A stretch of 64,000 nucleotides of DNA from Nitrosovibrio sp. Nv4 (GTDB lineage Bacteria > Pseudomonadota > Gammaproteobacteria > Burkholderiales > Nitrosomonadaceae). The stretch spans positions 124,001 through 188,000 of the forward strand of contig NZ_OCMZ01000002.1 in NCBI RefSeq assembly GCF_900215485.1, given 5' to 3'. Of the stretch, positions 1 through 7,894 are shown piece by piece. The notes beneath the pieces are model-generated. The model searched no databases. It saw only the letters and a list, made by a program, of their open reading frames with translations, and was not told where the DNA came from. The translations under genes were made by a program, and so were the position numbers. Numbering within the stretch: the first letter of the stretch is position 1; every line of letters starts with the position of its first letter.

Positions 1-157
1 CTGGCAAAAATGCCCATTCTAAACCAGCCACGCGCTTCGTGATCATAATGCTGATTAAGAACAGCCGCCAACTGGCTAAAGTACGGTAAAAATGTGGGGA
101 TGAGCGCCCGGACGGATTAAACCGGGGGTTAGTTGGTCGATCACATCAAAAAAAGCT
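1..157. other. left edge, no gene recognised
   Basis: The first 157 bases hold no recognisable gene. The minus strand is open in one frame across most of it (about 40 codons running off the window edge), but the translation resembles no family I know and there is no ribosome binding site to judge. It may be the downstream flank of the AlkA-like gene. Confidence 0.3.
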
Positions 158-838
158 CTATTTGGCCTTCGTCTTCTTCATGTAATGGGGCAGAGACGGA
201 ACCCGCCACAGATACCAGGACGCTACGGTTCGATAAGGGCTGCAAAGCAGGCCTGCACGTTCCATCTCCTTGCGATTGGGGGCATCATTGAGAGATTTGA
301 GAAAACGATATCCTTCACGAATGCCAAAATCATCGGCGGGCATGATATCCGTTCGCTCAAGCGTGTAGATCAGCAGCATTTCGACCGTCCAGCGGCCTAT
401 GCCCGGCAGCTCGACGAGCTGGGTAATCAACTCATCATCATGCATGCGCGCCGCACGATCCCGAGGCGGTACTATGCCGCTTAATGCGCCTTCCGCTATA
501 TGCCTTATAGTGCCGATTTTACGTACTGAAAATCCGCACGAACGTAGATCTTCGAACCGAGTCGCCAATAGCTCAATGGGAGACGGGAACCTATTTTCCG
601 GATACATGTTCAGGAATCTGGCGATAATTGCGTCGGCTGCTCGCGCATGCAACTGCTGGTAGGCCACAGCTCTGATCAGGGCCTCATAAGGTTCACGCAC
701 GGGGTTCGATTGATGCATGCATGGCCCGATCGCGGTAATGAGCTGCGCCCAGTCGTCGTCAATCAGCCTAAGATGACCAATAGCCTGGTCGTAAAAATCA
801 GCGCGAGCGCCTGTATCTGTTATTGGTGCGTCTGTCAT
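158..838 (-). CDS. DNA-3-methyladenine glycosylase II (AlkA-like, HhH-GPD)
   Basis: A 226-residue helix-hairpin-helix GPD glycosylase expected to cut alkylated bases (3-methyladenine, 7-methylguanine) from DNA as a monofunctional enzyme. The HhH element reads LPGIGRWTVEM near residues 143-153, and the catalytic Asp lies in MPADDFGIR just after it. It is shorter than E. coli AlkA (282) because the N-terminal AlkA domain is missing, as in the MAG1-type bacterial proteins. The ATG at 838 is only 23 bases past the stop of a small membrane-protein gene on the same strand, so it may be co-transcribed with it. Other alkylation repair genes (ada, alkB) lie 2 kb away on the other strand. Confidence 0.9.
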   Translation of the reverse strand: MTDAPITDTGARADFYDQAIGHLRLIDDDWAQLITAIGPCMHQSNPVREPYEALIRAVAYQQLHARAADAIIARFLNMYPENRFPSPIELLATRFEDLRSCGFSVRKIGTIRHIAEGALSGIVPPRDRAARMHDDELITQLVELPGIGRWTVEMLLIYTLERTDIMPADDFGIREGYRFLKSLNDAPNRKEMERAGLLCSPYRTVASWYLWRVPSLPHYMKKTKAK

Positions 839-861
839 CTGAAATGTGGCTTACGTCCTTA

Positions 862-1035
862 TTAATTTCGTGGAACATCCAGCAGAGCAATGGGCAATCG
901 CTCTTCCGGGGTGAGTTTATCTTCATCGGTGATTTCAGCGAAGCGAGTATGGCTGTGGATCGTCATGCCAATAAAGTTTGCCGCCATGAGCAATGTGCAG
1001 ACGACGAAATAAAGTTGTCCCTGTCGCTTGGTCAC
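862..1035 (-). CDS. small membrane protein, unknown function
   Basis: A 57-residue ORF starting with GTG at 1035 behind a good ribosome binding site (GAGGG, five bases upstream). The product has a short basic N-terminus (VTKRQGQ), one hydrophobic segment (about residues 8-25, LYFVVCTLLMAANFIGM) and an acidic, proline-containing tail ending DVPRN. The start signal, single-TM layout and close packing between a second tiny gene (stop 1079) and the glycosylase start (838) argue that it is real. I do not recognise the family. It could be a small subunit of a membrane complex encoded elsewhere. Confidence 0.6.
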   Translation of the reverse strand: MTKRQGQLYFVVCTLLMAANFIGMTIHSHTRFAEITDEDKLTPEERLPIALLDVPRN

Positions 1036-1078
1036 TGCGGCCCTCTTTGCTGTTGGACGAGCTTTAAGATGGTAAAGC

Positions 1079-1204
1079 CTAAATGCCGATGCCCGTCCAG
1101 TTTGTAATTGAAATCACTGCGGCGTAAAAGATTGCCAATGCTACCAGCATCATAATGCTGAAAATCTTGAAGGAAGCAAAATAACGGGACGTTTGACTCT
1201 GCAT
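1079..1204 (-). CDS. small membrane protein, unknown function
   Basis: A 41-residue ORF from ATG at 1204 with a GGAAG ribosome binding site seven bases upstream. It begins MQSQTSRYFASFK and continues as one long hydrophobic helix (about residues 14-34) ending TNWTGIGI. It lies first in an apparent three-gene minus-strand unit with the 57-residue membrane protein and the AlkA-like glycosylase. The product is too short for a confident family call. The paired single-TM organisation suggests partners in one membrane complex, which is inference. Confidence 0.55.
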   Translation of the reverse strand: MQSQTSRYFASFKIFSIMMLVALAIFYAAVISITNWTGIGI

Positions 1205-1357
1205 GGACGGCTTCCATTAGCGTGCGCTTGCGCACCGTTGTGTTTTTTTAAAAAAACATAGACCATACCTCCCTGCGTGCAAGCTGCGTAAAAGTTTTTT
1301 TGGTGATTAACCCGGGTGCGCAAGATATTGTGACGCACATCAACTTAAAGAGGGTAA

Positions 1358-2374
1358 ATGATGGATATTCACGGATGGGCTGCGCACGGGGCAAAACAGA
1401 ATCTCGAACCATATACCTATGATGCCGGGTCGCTCGGTGCTGAAGAGGTGGAGATCGCGGTCGAGTATTGCGGACTTTGCCATTCCGATCTTTCTATTCT
1501 CAACAATGACTGGGGTTTGTCCCAATATCCTGTTGTGCCGGGGCACGAGGCAGTAGGCAGGGTCGTCGCGGCTGGTGGTCAGGTTAAGGGATTGCAGATC
1601 GGGCAGCGCGTCGGTGTCGGTTGGAATGCCGATAGCTGCATGCATTGCCATGAGTGCATAACAGGTAATAACAATCTCTGCCAGAAAGCAACGCCAACAA
1701 TTGTGGGGCATCGCGGAGGATTTGCGGACAAAATTCGCTCGCATTGGTTGTGGGCAATCCCGCTGCCTGATGCAGTCGACATGTCTTCCGCCGGTCCATT
1801 GCTATGCGGAGGCATCACCGTTTTTGCGCCGCTGGTTACGTTTGGAGTCAAGCCTACGGACCGGATTGGGGTAGTGGGCATCGGCGGGCTCGGCCATCTC
1901 GCACTTCAATTCGCCAATGCATGGGGTTGCGAGGTGACCGCTTTTACGTCGACCCCCTCGAAGGCTGACGAAGCACGGAAGTTTGGCGCGCATCGCATAG
2001 TGTCCAGCCGCGATAGTGCCGAGATTCTCCAGGCCGTCAATTCGCTTGATTTTCTGTTTATCACTGTTAATACGCCTCTCGACTGGGCCTCGCTGCTCAA
2101 GACGCTGAAGCCGAACGGGCGCATGCATGTGGTAGGCGCGGTGTTGGAGCCAATGGCAATTCCTGCGTTCGACCTCATTATGGGACAGAAAAGCGTTTCC
2201 GGATCGCCAACGGGAGGACCCGCAACAATATCGACTATGCTGGAGTTTGCCGCACGGCACAATATTGCACCGCAGGTGGAACACTTTCCGATGCGCAAGG
2301 TGAATGATGCGATTGATCATCTTGCCACGGGAAAGGCGCGTTATAGGGTGGTTCTGGACGCTGATTTCATTTAA
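1358..2374 (+). CDS. zinc-dependent alcohol dehydrogenase (MDR/CAD-type)
   Basis: A 338-residue medium-chain dehydrogenase, probably NADP(H)-dependent and acting on aldehydes or alcohols, in the YahK/cinnamyl-alcohol group. The catalytic zinc ligands are visible in GLCHSD (residues 38-43) and GHEAVG (about 65-70). The structural zinc site is the cysteine cluster SCMHCHECITGNNNLC (about 93-108). The Rossmann motif is GIGGLGHLA near residue 175. AAAGAGGG lies four to seven bases before two adjacent ATG codons (1358 and 1361), and either could start. It stands alone, divergent from the small membrane-protein genes. Confidence 0.9.
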   Translation: MMDIHGWAAHGAKQNLEPYTYDAGSLGAEEVEIAVEYCGLCHSDLSILNNDWGLSQYPVVPGHEAVGRVVAAGGQVKGLQIGQRVGVGWNADSCMHCHECITGNNNLCQKATPTIVGHRGGFADKIRSHWLWAIPLPDAVDMSSAGPLLCGGITVFAPLVTFGVKPTDRIGVVGIGGLGHLALQFANAWGCEVTAFTSTPSKADEARKFGAHRIVSSRDSAEILQAVNSLDFLFITVNTPLDWASLLKTLKPNGRMHVVGAVLEPMAIPAFDLIMGQKSVSGSPTGGPATISTMLEFAARHNIAPQVEHFPMRKVNDAIDHLATGKARYRVVLDADFI

Positions 2375-2623
2375 ATAACTGGGAAAAAATGCCTGCGTTT
2401 GAGTAGCTCATCTGGTGGCAAAATGCGGACCGTATTCCGCGTTATGGATCTCGCAGGCGAGGTACAGATGCGAACGATCATGGGTATGGGCCGATTATCA
2501 ATCAGGTCGGCCATTCAGGAATCGATCATGGAATTCGAAAGCAAGACTCGGGGTGCGGCAGGTTGCTGACGTTGATAAATTGGTATTCGTTATCAACACG
2601 CAAACTACTAAAAGGAGCGCGTC

Positions 2624-3715
2624 GTGACTACGTCAGCGAAAAAGGGAACGTTCGCCGCCGAAACGATCAGGGACCCCCGTTGGGCCGCCGTTGGCGCGCG
2701 CGACCCTGACGCCGACGGCAAGTTTTATTACGCGGTCAAGACCACCGGCGTGTACTGCCGTCCTTCATGCGCAGCCCGTCCGGCGAGGCCCGAGAACGTC
2801 GGTTTTTACACGACGTGTGAAGAGGCCGAGGAGGCGGGCTTCAGACCCTGCAAACGCTGTCAGCCGAGCCGGCCTTCACTGGCCGAACAACATGCGGCGA
2901 AGGTCACCCAAGCCTGCCGCCTTATCGAAGCGTCAGAGACTGTTCCAGTCTTGGAAGACCTCGCAAGGGAGGTGGCCATGAGCGCGTATCACTTCCATCG
3001 CGTTTTCAAGCAAGTTACGGGATTGATGCCGAGGCAATATGCCATGGCACAGCGCGAGAAAAAGGTACGCCTTGAACTCGACCGTGGCCGTACGGTGACC
3101 TGCGCTATTTTTAATGCCGGCTACAACTCCAGCAGCCGTTTCTACGAGAAGTCGAACAAGGTTCTCGGCATGACGCCGAGCAACTATCGAGTTGGCGGGG
3201 CCGATACGGAAATCCGCTTTGCCATTGGGGAATGTTCGCTGGGATCGATCCTGGTTGCACAAAGCGACCGTGGCATTTGCGCCATTCTCCTGGGCAACGA
3301 TCCTGACAAGCTGGTACGCGACCTGCAGGATAGTTTTCCCCGCGCCAACCTGATCGGGGGCGATGCTGATTTCGAGCAGCTGGTCGCCAGGGTGATTGGC
3401 TTTATTGAAGGGCCGTGCATTGGTTTTGATCTACCGCTGGATGTGCGCGGTACCGCGTTTCAGCAGCGCGTGTGGCAGGCCTTGCGTGATATTCCGATAG
3501 GCCAGACTGCAAGCTACACTGAGATTGCCAGGCGTATCGGTTCGCCAAACGCAGCGCGGGCAGTGGCACAGGCATGCGCAGCGAATATGCTGGCAGTTGC
3601 CATTCCATGCCATAGGGTAGTGCGTCAGGATGGTGTTTTGTCCGGCTACCGCTGGGGCATCGAGCGCAAGCGCAGCCTTCTCGAAGCAGAGACGGAAGTG
3701 GAATTGAAAGCATGA
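2624..3715 (+). CDS. ada: Ada: methylphosphotriester/O6-methylguanine methyltransferase and regulator
   Basis: A 363-residue full-length Ada. The N-terminal zinc/methyl-acceptor domain carries VYCRPSC and FRPCKRCQP (four Cys, about residues 44-80). An AraC-type DNA-binding domain follows (about 90-180), and the C-terminal O6-alkylguanine transferase has the active-site IPCHRVV near residue 330. Ada removes methyl groups from DNA phosphotriesters and O6-methylguanine, and once methylated activates the adaptive response. It starts with GTG at 2624 behind AAAGGAG. It overlaps the next gene by four bases (ATGA), so ada, the 2OG oxygenase and alkB look like one autoregulated operon. Confidence 0.95.
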   Translation: MTTSAKKGTFAAETIRDPRWAAVGARDPDADGKFYYAVKTTGVYCRPSCAARPARPENVGFYTTCEEAEEAGFRPCKRCQPSRPSLAEQHAAKVTQACRLIEASETVPVLEDLAREVAMSAYHFHRVFKQVTGLMPRQYAMAQREKKVRLELDRGRTVTCAIFNAGYNSSSRFYEKSNKVLGMTPSNYRVGGADTEIRFAIGECSLGSILVAQSDRGICAILLGNDPDKLVRDLQDSFPRANLIGGDADFEQLVARVIGFIEGPCIGFDLPLDVRGTAFQQRVWQALRDIPIGQTASYTEIARRIGSPNAARAVAQACAANMLAVAIPCHRVVRQDGVLSGYRWGIERKRSLLEAETEVELKA

Positions 3716-4461
3716 ATACGCCGAGGGGGAAATCGCTTTGTGTCGCCCCTGTTGCGGACATTGTAAGCCGGGTGAAGTCTCTCAATTGGGGGCAGATATC
3801 GGGCGACTTGGATGCACAGGGTTGTGCGGTGATTGAAAAGCTTGCTTCGGCTGATGAATGCGATGCACTGGTCGTGCTGTATCCCCGGGATGACGTTTTT
3901 CGCAGCCGGGTCGTAATGGGGCGTCACGGTTTCGGCCGCGGGGAATACAAGTATTTTAGCTATCCACTGCCTGCCATCATTTCTAAGCTGCGGACGTCGA
4001 TATTTCCGCAACTGGTGCCGATCGCCAATCGGTGGAATGAGGTAATGGGCATTAACGTGCGTTATCCTCTCAAACACGCTGATTTCCTTGAGCGTTGTCA
4101 CGACGCCGGTCAACTTCATCCGACGCCGCTGATGTTGCAATACGGACCTGGTGATTACAACTGCCTGCATCAGGATTTGTATGGGGAGCATGCATTTCCG
4201 ATCCAGATCGCCATACTCCTGTCCGAGCCGGGCAGGGACTTTACGGGCGGCGAATTCGTGCTGACCGAGCAGCGTCCGCGCATGCAGTCGCGCCCGGAGG
4301 TCGTTCCTCTCCGACAGGGAGACGCCGTAGCGTTTGCCGTGCACCATCGGCCGGTGCAGGGTACGCGCGGAATATACCGCGTCAACTTGCGGCACGGCGT
4401 AAGCCGCCTCCGGTCAGGTCATCGTCACACCGTTGGCATTATATTTCACGATGCAACCTGA
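3712..4461 (+). CDS. 2OG-Fe(II) dioxygenase (prolyl hydroxylase-like)
   Basis: A 249-residue Fe(II)/2-oxoglutarate oxygenase. The iron-binding HxD lies in CLHQDLYGE (about residue 153). A distal His and the 2OG-binding Arg lie in the C-terminal stretch HRPVQGTRGIYRVNLRHG and following. It is not an AlkB sequence and resembles the prolyl-hydroxylase side of the fold, so the substrate is open. The start overlaps the ada stop (ATGA), and alkB follows 18 bases downstream. The context ties it to the alkylation response, either as a repair demethylase or as a modifier of a protein substrate. Confidence 0.8.
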   Translation: MNTPRGKSLCVAPVADIVSRVKSLNWGQISGDLDAQGCAVIEKLASADECDALVVLYPRDDVFRSRVVMGRHGFGRGEYKYFSYPLPAIISKLRTSIFPQLVPIANRWNEVMGINVRYPLKHADFLERCHDAGQLHPTPLMLQYGPGDYNCLHQDLYGEHAFPIQIAILLSEPGRDFTGGEFVLTEQRPRMQSRPEVVPLRQGDAVAFAVHHRPVQGTRGIYRVNLRHGVSRLRSGHRHTVGIIFHDAT

Positions 4462-4479
4462 GAGGGAAGGACGAGCAAG

Positions 4480-5133
4480 ATGACCTTGAGTCTATTTGAA
4501 GATGCCGCCCTATACCAGGCACGGCGGGAAGAACTATGTCCTGGCGCCACCCTGCTGCGTGGTTTTGCGGCACCGAATGAAGCTGCCATTTTTGAAGCGT
4601 TGGCCTGTATTGTAACTCAGGCGCCGTTTCGTCATCTGATTACACCGGGTGGTTTTCGCATGTCCGTAGCTATGACGAATTGTGGTTCCTATGGTTGGGT
4701 AAGTGATCGCGCCGGCTATCGTTATGACGCAATAGATCCGGAAAGCAATAAGCCCTGGCCTCGCATGCCTGATGTCTTTCTGAACCTGGCGCAAGCGGCT
4801 GCGGCGAACGGTGGCTTCGATGATTTTGAGCCCGATGTGTGCCTTGTCAATCGTTACGAGGCAGGGGCGCGGCTCTCATTACACCAGGACAAGAACGAGC
4901 GCGGCTTCAGTGCGCCTATCGTTTCGGTTTCGTTAGGTATTCCAGCCGTTTTTCTGTGGGGCGGCTCTCGGCGTGAGGATAAGGCGGTGCGCATACCATT
5001 GACCCATGGTGATGTGATGGTATGGGGAGGACCGGCCAGACTCCGGTATCACGGCATCCTGCCGGTCAAGGAAGGCTACCATCCTTTGTCGGGTGTACAT
5101 CGGATAAACCTGACTTTTCGTAAAGCGATTTAG
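4480..5133 (+). CDS. alkB: AlkB: oxidative DNA demethylase
   Basis: A 217-residue AlkB that oxidatively removes 1-methyladenine and 3-methylcytosine lesions using Fe(II), oxygen and 2-oxoglutarate. Iron ligands are LHQDKNE (about residue 132) and the His in RLRYHGILP (about 188). The 2OG-binding Arg residues are in the terminal RINLTFRKA. The length matches E. coli AlkB (216). The ATG at 4480 follows AGGGAAGGA. It is the last gene of the ada operon. No convincing terminator follows, but a T-rich stretch starts at 5150. Confidence 0.95.
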   Translation: MTLSLFEDAALYQARREELCPGATLLRGFAAPNEAAIFEALACIVTQAPFRHLITPGGFRMSVAMTNCGSYGWVSDRAGYRYDAIDPESNKPWPRMPDVFLNLAQAAAANGGFDDFEPDVCLVNRYEAGARLSLHQDKNERGFSAPIVSVSLGIPAVFLWGGSRREDKAVRIPLTHGDVMVWGGPARLRYHGILPVKEGYHPLSGVHRINLTFRKAI

Positions 5134-5253
5134 GTGGAAAAATCGTAAATTTTTTTTCGGGAATCGGGAGAGGTTAGAACGATAGAACGTGCATTTCTGA
5201 AAGCAATTGGATGGAGATTGCGGAACTGCTGCGGCTTGACGTCAAAAAAATAG

Positions 5254-5281
5254 TTGCCTTTCCATCATTGTTAAGTATAAT
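5254..5281 (+). promoter_or_regulatory. sigma70 promoter of the siderophore island
   Basis: TTGCCT (5254-5259), a 16-base spacer and a perfect TATAAT (5276-5281) form a strong vegetative promoter. The -10 box lies inside the Fur box, so bound Fur-Fe2+ would block RNA polymerase. The predicted start of transcription is near 5288. Confidence 0.75.
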
Positions 5282-5294
5282 GAGAATCATTATT
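5276..5294 (+). promoter_or_regulatory. Fur box
   Basis: TATAATGAGAATCATTATT matches the 19-base Fur consensus GATAATGATAATCATTATC at 16 positions. It overlaps the -10 element of the promoter upstream of the siderophore locus, the classical geometry for iron repression. Confidence 0.85.
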
Positions 5295-5351
5295 ATTCCG
5301 TTTGGAAATAATATTTTCAGACACTCGGCGGTTATGCATGAGTAGCGTAAT

Positions 5352-5377
5352 GCTTTACAGAAAAGCTTTACAGAAAA
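5352..5377 (+). repeat. perfect 13-bp tandem duplication
   Basis: GCTTTACAGAAAA occurs twice head to tail (5352-5364 and 5365-5377) inside the predicted leader RNA. It may be a recent slippage event or a repeated protein or RNA contact site. Confidence 0.8.
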
Positions 5378-5482
5378 AATCGGTATGTGGTACTTTTCTG
5401 AATCGCGTCGAGTAGAAATTGCCCAGAATCAGTTAAAAAGCCATTATATAAACTATCCGTTGCCGCTGGGTTCTCCTTTCCC

Positions 5483-5531
5483 GGTGGCTTTTAGCCCGCC
5501 AGCCCATCCTGGGCAAGCCAGCCATTTTTTT
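5483..5531 (+). terminator. rho-independent terminator-like structure in the siderophore leader
   Basis: GGTGGCTT (5483-5490) can pair with AAGCCA(G)CC (5515-5523). A nested GCCCA/TGGGC stem lies inside, and seven T residues follow (5525-5531). It sits about 240 nt after the Fur-controlled start and 340 nt before sbnA, so it would end the leader or act as an attenuator. Confidence 0.55.
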
Positions 5532-5867
5532 ATTTGAGAGGTCCAGCCGCTCCGGGCAAGGACCTTTTACCCGGTTCCCGAATTACCGGCTGTGAAATAA
5601 GAAAAATGCACCGTTATACCTTGTTATCGACCACAGTCCGCGAAAAAAATTTAAAGATACTAGAGCGCCGCCGTCGCATGCCGGCGCGATCGCGTGTGAA
5701 AACACTGATCGGAGTAAGCCTGCCAAGGTCTTATAGAGGTTAATCTTTGATTGCTGGATTGGCGACCGAAAGGAAGGGGTTTTGAAAACAGTTGCGAATG
5801 CTTATTCCTCTCATTATTAAACTGCTTGCCGCAATGATCATTATTAACTGACAGCTGGAGGTGCTAC
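5532..5867 (+). promoter_or_regulatory. sbnA upstream region with Fur-like half-sites
   Basis: 336 bases with no gene. TCATTATTAA occurs twice (5811-5820 and 5838-5847), and the second overlaps the palindrome AATGATCATT (5833-5842). Both resemble Fur half-sites, so a second, weaker Fur-controlled promoter close to sbnA is possible. Another 69-codon open frame (5534-5743) lacks a start signal and protein-like composition. Confidence 0.4.
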
Positions 5868-6872
5868 ATGGTCTTTCGCAATATTCTTGATTGTATAGGT
5901 GGAACCCCTATCGTTAACCTCTCCCGCCTATTCAAGGATTCGCAGTGTGAGGTGTTGGCCAAGCTGGAAATGGTCAACCCGGGGGGCAGCATCAAAGACA
6001 GGCCCGCACACTATATTATCGAGCATGGATTGGCCGACGGTTCCATAACTCCAAGGTCGCATATTATCGAAAGCTCCTCCGGCAATTTTGCCATTGCACT
6101 GGCGATGATTTGCCGAATACACGGGTTGCAATTTACAGCGGTGGTAGATCCGAATCTTTCACCGGTGAATCGTCAGATTATTCAATGTTACGGCGGCAAT
6201 ATTGAGCTTGTTACCGAGAAGGATCGCCAGGGCGGTTATCTGGAAACCCGCATCGATCGGGTCAAGCGCATGCTACGCGAGCAGCCTGATGCAATATGGA
6301 CGAATCAATATGCCAATGAGCGAAATTGGCAAAGCCATTACAACGGTGAGGGCGAGGAAATCCTGCGCGATCTGGACCGGCCTGTAGACTATCTGGTGTT
6401 GGGCGTCAGCACCTCCGGCACCATCCATGGCATTACCCGTCGTTTGCGCGAGGCCTGGCCCGGCATGAAAGTCATCCCGGTTGATGCGTTTGGCTCGGTA
6501 CTCTTTGGTACTCCACCCGCTGCCCGCGAGTTGCCCGGGCTTGGCGCGAGCCGTGTACCGGAATTATTGAAGCGCGATGAACTTGGCCAGGTCATCCTGG
6601 TAGACGATTATGAGTCCGCGATCGCATGCCGGCAATTGGTAAAGCATGAAGGAATCTTCGCCGGAGCCTCATCCGGCTCTGTCATCGCCGCTATTCAGCG
6701 TCTCTCTGCTCATTTGATGGAGCCTGCACGTTTCCTCACGATTCTGCCGGATCGTGGCGAGCGTTATCTGGATACGGTGTACAGCGACCAGTGGCTGTTA
6801 CGCATGAAGGAGCGTCATTTTTCCCGCATAGCAAAGAGATTCACCGATACTCCCGTTGGACAAACAGTATGA
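5868..6872 (+). CDS. sbnA: SbnA-like N-(2-amino-2-carboxyethyl)-L-glutamate synthase
   Basis: A 334-residue PLP enzyme of the cysteine synthase fold that would join O-phospho-L-serine and L-glutamate to give ACEGA, the first step to L-2,3-diaminopropionate. The PLP lysine lies in GGSIKDRPA (about residue 43), and the phosphate loop is SSSGN (about 69-73). The length equals that of staphylococcal SbnA. The start ATG follows GGAGG by five bases. It shares ATGA with the next gene, an SbnB-type dehydrogenase, which is the standard diaminopropionate pair and argues against ordinary cysteine synthase. Confidence 0.9.
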   Translation: MVFRNILDCIGGTPIVNLSRLFKDSQCEVLAKLEMVNPGGSIKDRPAHYIIEHGLADGSITPRSHIIESSSGNFAIALAMICRIHGLQFTAVVDPNLSPVNRQIIQCYGGNIELVTEKDRQGGYLETRIDRVKRMLREQPDAIWTNQYANERNWQSHYNGEGEEILRDLDRPVDYLVLGVSTSGTIHGITRRLREAWPGMKVIPVDAFGSVLFGTPPAARELPGLGASRVPELLKRDELGQVILVDDYESAIACRQLVKHEGIFAGASSGSVIAAIQRLSAHLMEPARFLTILPDRGERYLDTVYSDQWLLRMKERHFSRIAKRFTDTPVGQTV

Positions 6873-7894
6873 GCACTTCAACTTCCTCCCCCACTTTGCT
6901 CTATCTCAGCCGCAGCGATATAACTGCATTGGGCGGCGCCCATTCCCAACCCTATGTCGATGCAATAGTTGATGGACTGGCGTCGCACGCGCGCGGTGAC
7001 TATGTGCAGCCGCTCAAACCCTACCTGCGCTGGGCCGGCGCAGATCACATCGCCGACCGCATTATCGCCATGCCATGCTACCTGGGGGGCGAGGAGCCGG
7101 TTGCGGGTCTCAAATGGGTAGGCAGCCGCCAACACAATCCCGTTAGCTTTGGTCTTGAGCGCGCCAGCGCGGTCATTGTGCTGAATGATGCGCAAACCAA
7201 TTATCCGATTGCAATCCTTGAGGGCGGGTTGATCAGTGGTATGCGCACAGCGGCCATTACTGCCGTAGCGACCCGTTATTTGGCACGCACCGGGTTTACC
7301 GATGCAGCCTGTATCGGCTGTGGCCCGATTGCGCATATGCAAATGCGGACGCTGCTGGAGCAATTCCCCAGTATCGCGCGTATTCATCTGTTTGATTTAT
7401 CCGGCAGTGCTGCCAACGCCTTGGCCGCAAAGCTCGCCGAGAGCTATCCGGATGTGGATTTCCCCTGCGCGGCCTCGGCGGAATCCGCAGTGCGCGCAGC
7501 CGACGTCGTTGTAACCTGTACGGTAACCGATTCACCCTACCTGGCGTACGAATGGCTCAAATCAGGCGTTTTCATCAGCAATGTATCCATTATGGATGTT
7601 CACAAGGATGTTTACGAGAAGGTTGACAAGGTAGTGGTGGACGACTGGGACCAGTCTAACCGCGAAAAAAAGATCATCAATCAATTGGTGCTGGAAGGAC
7701 GTTTCAGCCGCGAACGGCTGCATGCGGAACTTGGGGAAATTGTTATCGGCGACAGGCCCGGCCGGGAAAACGATAATGAAATCATTTTACTCAATCCCAT
7801 GGGTATGGCACTAGACGACATCATCTGCGCTCGCCATTTTTACCGCCTTGCAAATGAGCGTGGAATTGGCACGCAGTTGCCGTTATACGGTTGA
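6869..7894 (+). CDS. sbnB: SbnB-like ACEGA dehydrogenase
   Basis: A 341-residue member of the ornithine cyclodeaminase / mu-crystallin family. It would oxidatively hydrolyse ACEGA with NAD+ to L-2,3-diaminopropionate and 2-oxoglutarate. Visible features are EGGLISGMRTAA (about residues 113-124) and the Rossmann segment IGCGPIAHMQ (about 149). I place the start at ATG 6869, overlapping the sbnA stop. An open frame extends 26 codons further upstream but lies within sbnA. Both products feed the siderophore: the diamine is a building block and 2-oxoglutarate supplies the alpha-ketoglutarate unit. Confidence 0.9.
   Translation: MSTSTSSPTLLYLSRSDITALGGAHSQPYVDAIVDGLASHARGDYVQPLKPYLRWAGADHIADRIIAMPCYLGGEEPVAGLKWVGSRQHNPVSFGLERASAVIVLNDAQTNYPIAILEGGLISGMRTAAITAVATRYLARTGFTDAACIGCGPIAHMQMRTLLEQFPSIARIHLFDLSGSAANALAAKLAESYPDVDFPCAASAESAVRAADVVVTCTVTDSPYLAYEWLKSGVFISNVSIMDVHKDVYEKVDKVVVDDWDQSNREKKIINQLVLEGRFSRERLHAELGEIVIGDRPGRENDNEIILLNPMGMALDDIICARHFYRLANERGIGTQLPLYG

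Larger units (their letters stand above)
5288..5531 (+). ncRNA. putative Fur-controlled leader RNA or small RNA
   Basis: A transcript from the Fur-controlled promoter would run about 240 nt before a terminator-like structure (5483-5531). No conserved protein is encoded. The only ORF is 25 codons (5338-5415, ATG to TAG) without a good ribosome binding site. This is either a RyhB-like iron-sparing small RNA or an attenuated leader of sbnA. Its existence as a discrete RNA is inferred. Confidence 0.4.

Noticed and set aside
2415-2627. 70-codon plus-strand frame between the alcohol dehydrogenase and ada
   Set aside because: No ribosome binding site, no protein-like pattern, and it runs into the ada start region.
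5534-5743. 69-codon frame downstream of the siderophore leader terminator
   Set aside because: Composition is not protein-like, start signal absent, and the region is better explained as regulatory DNA.
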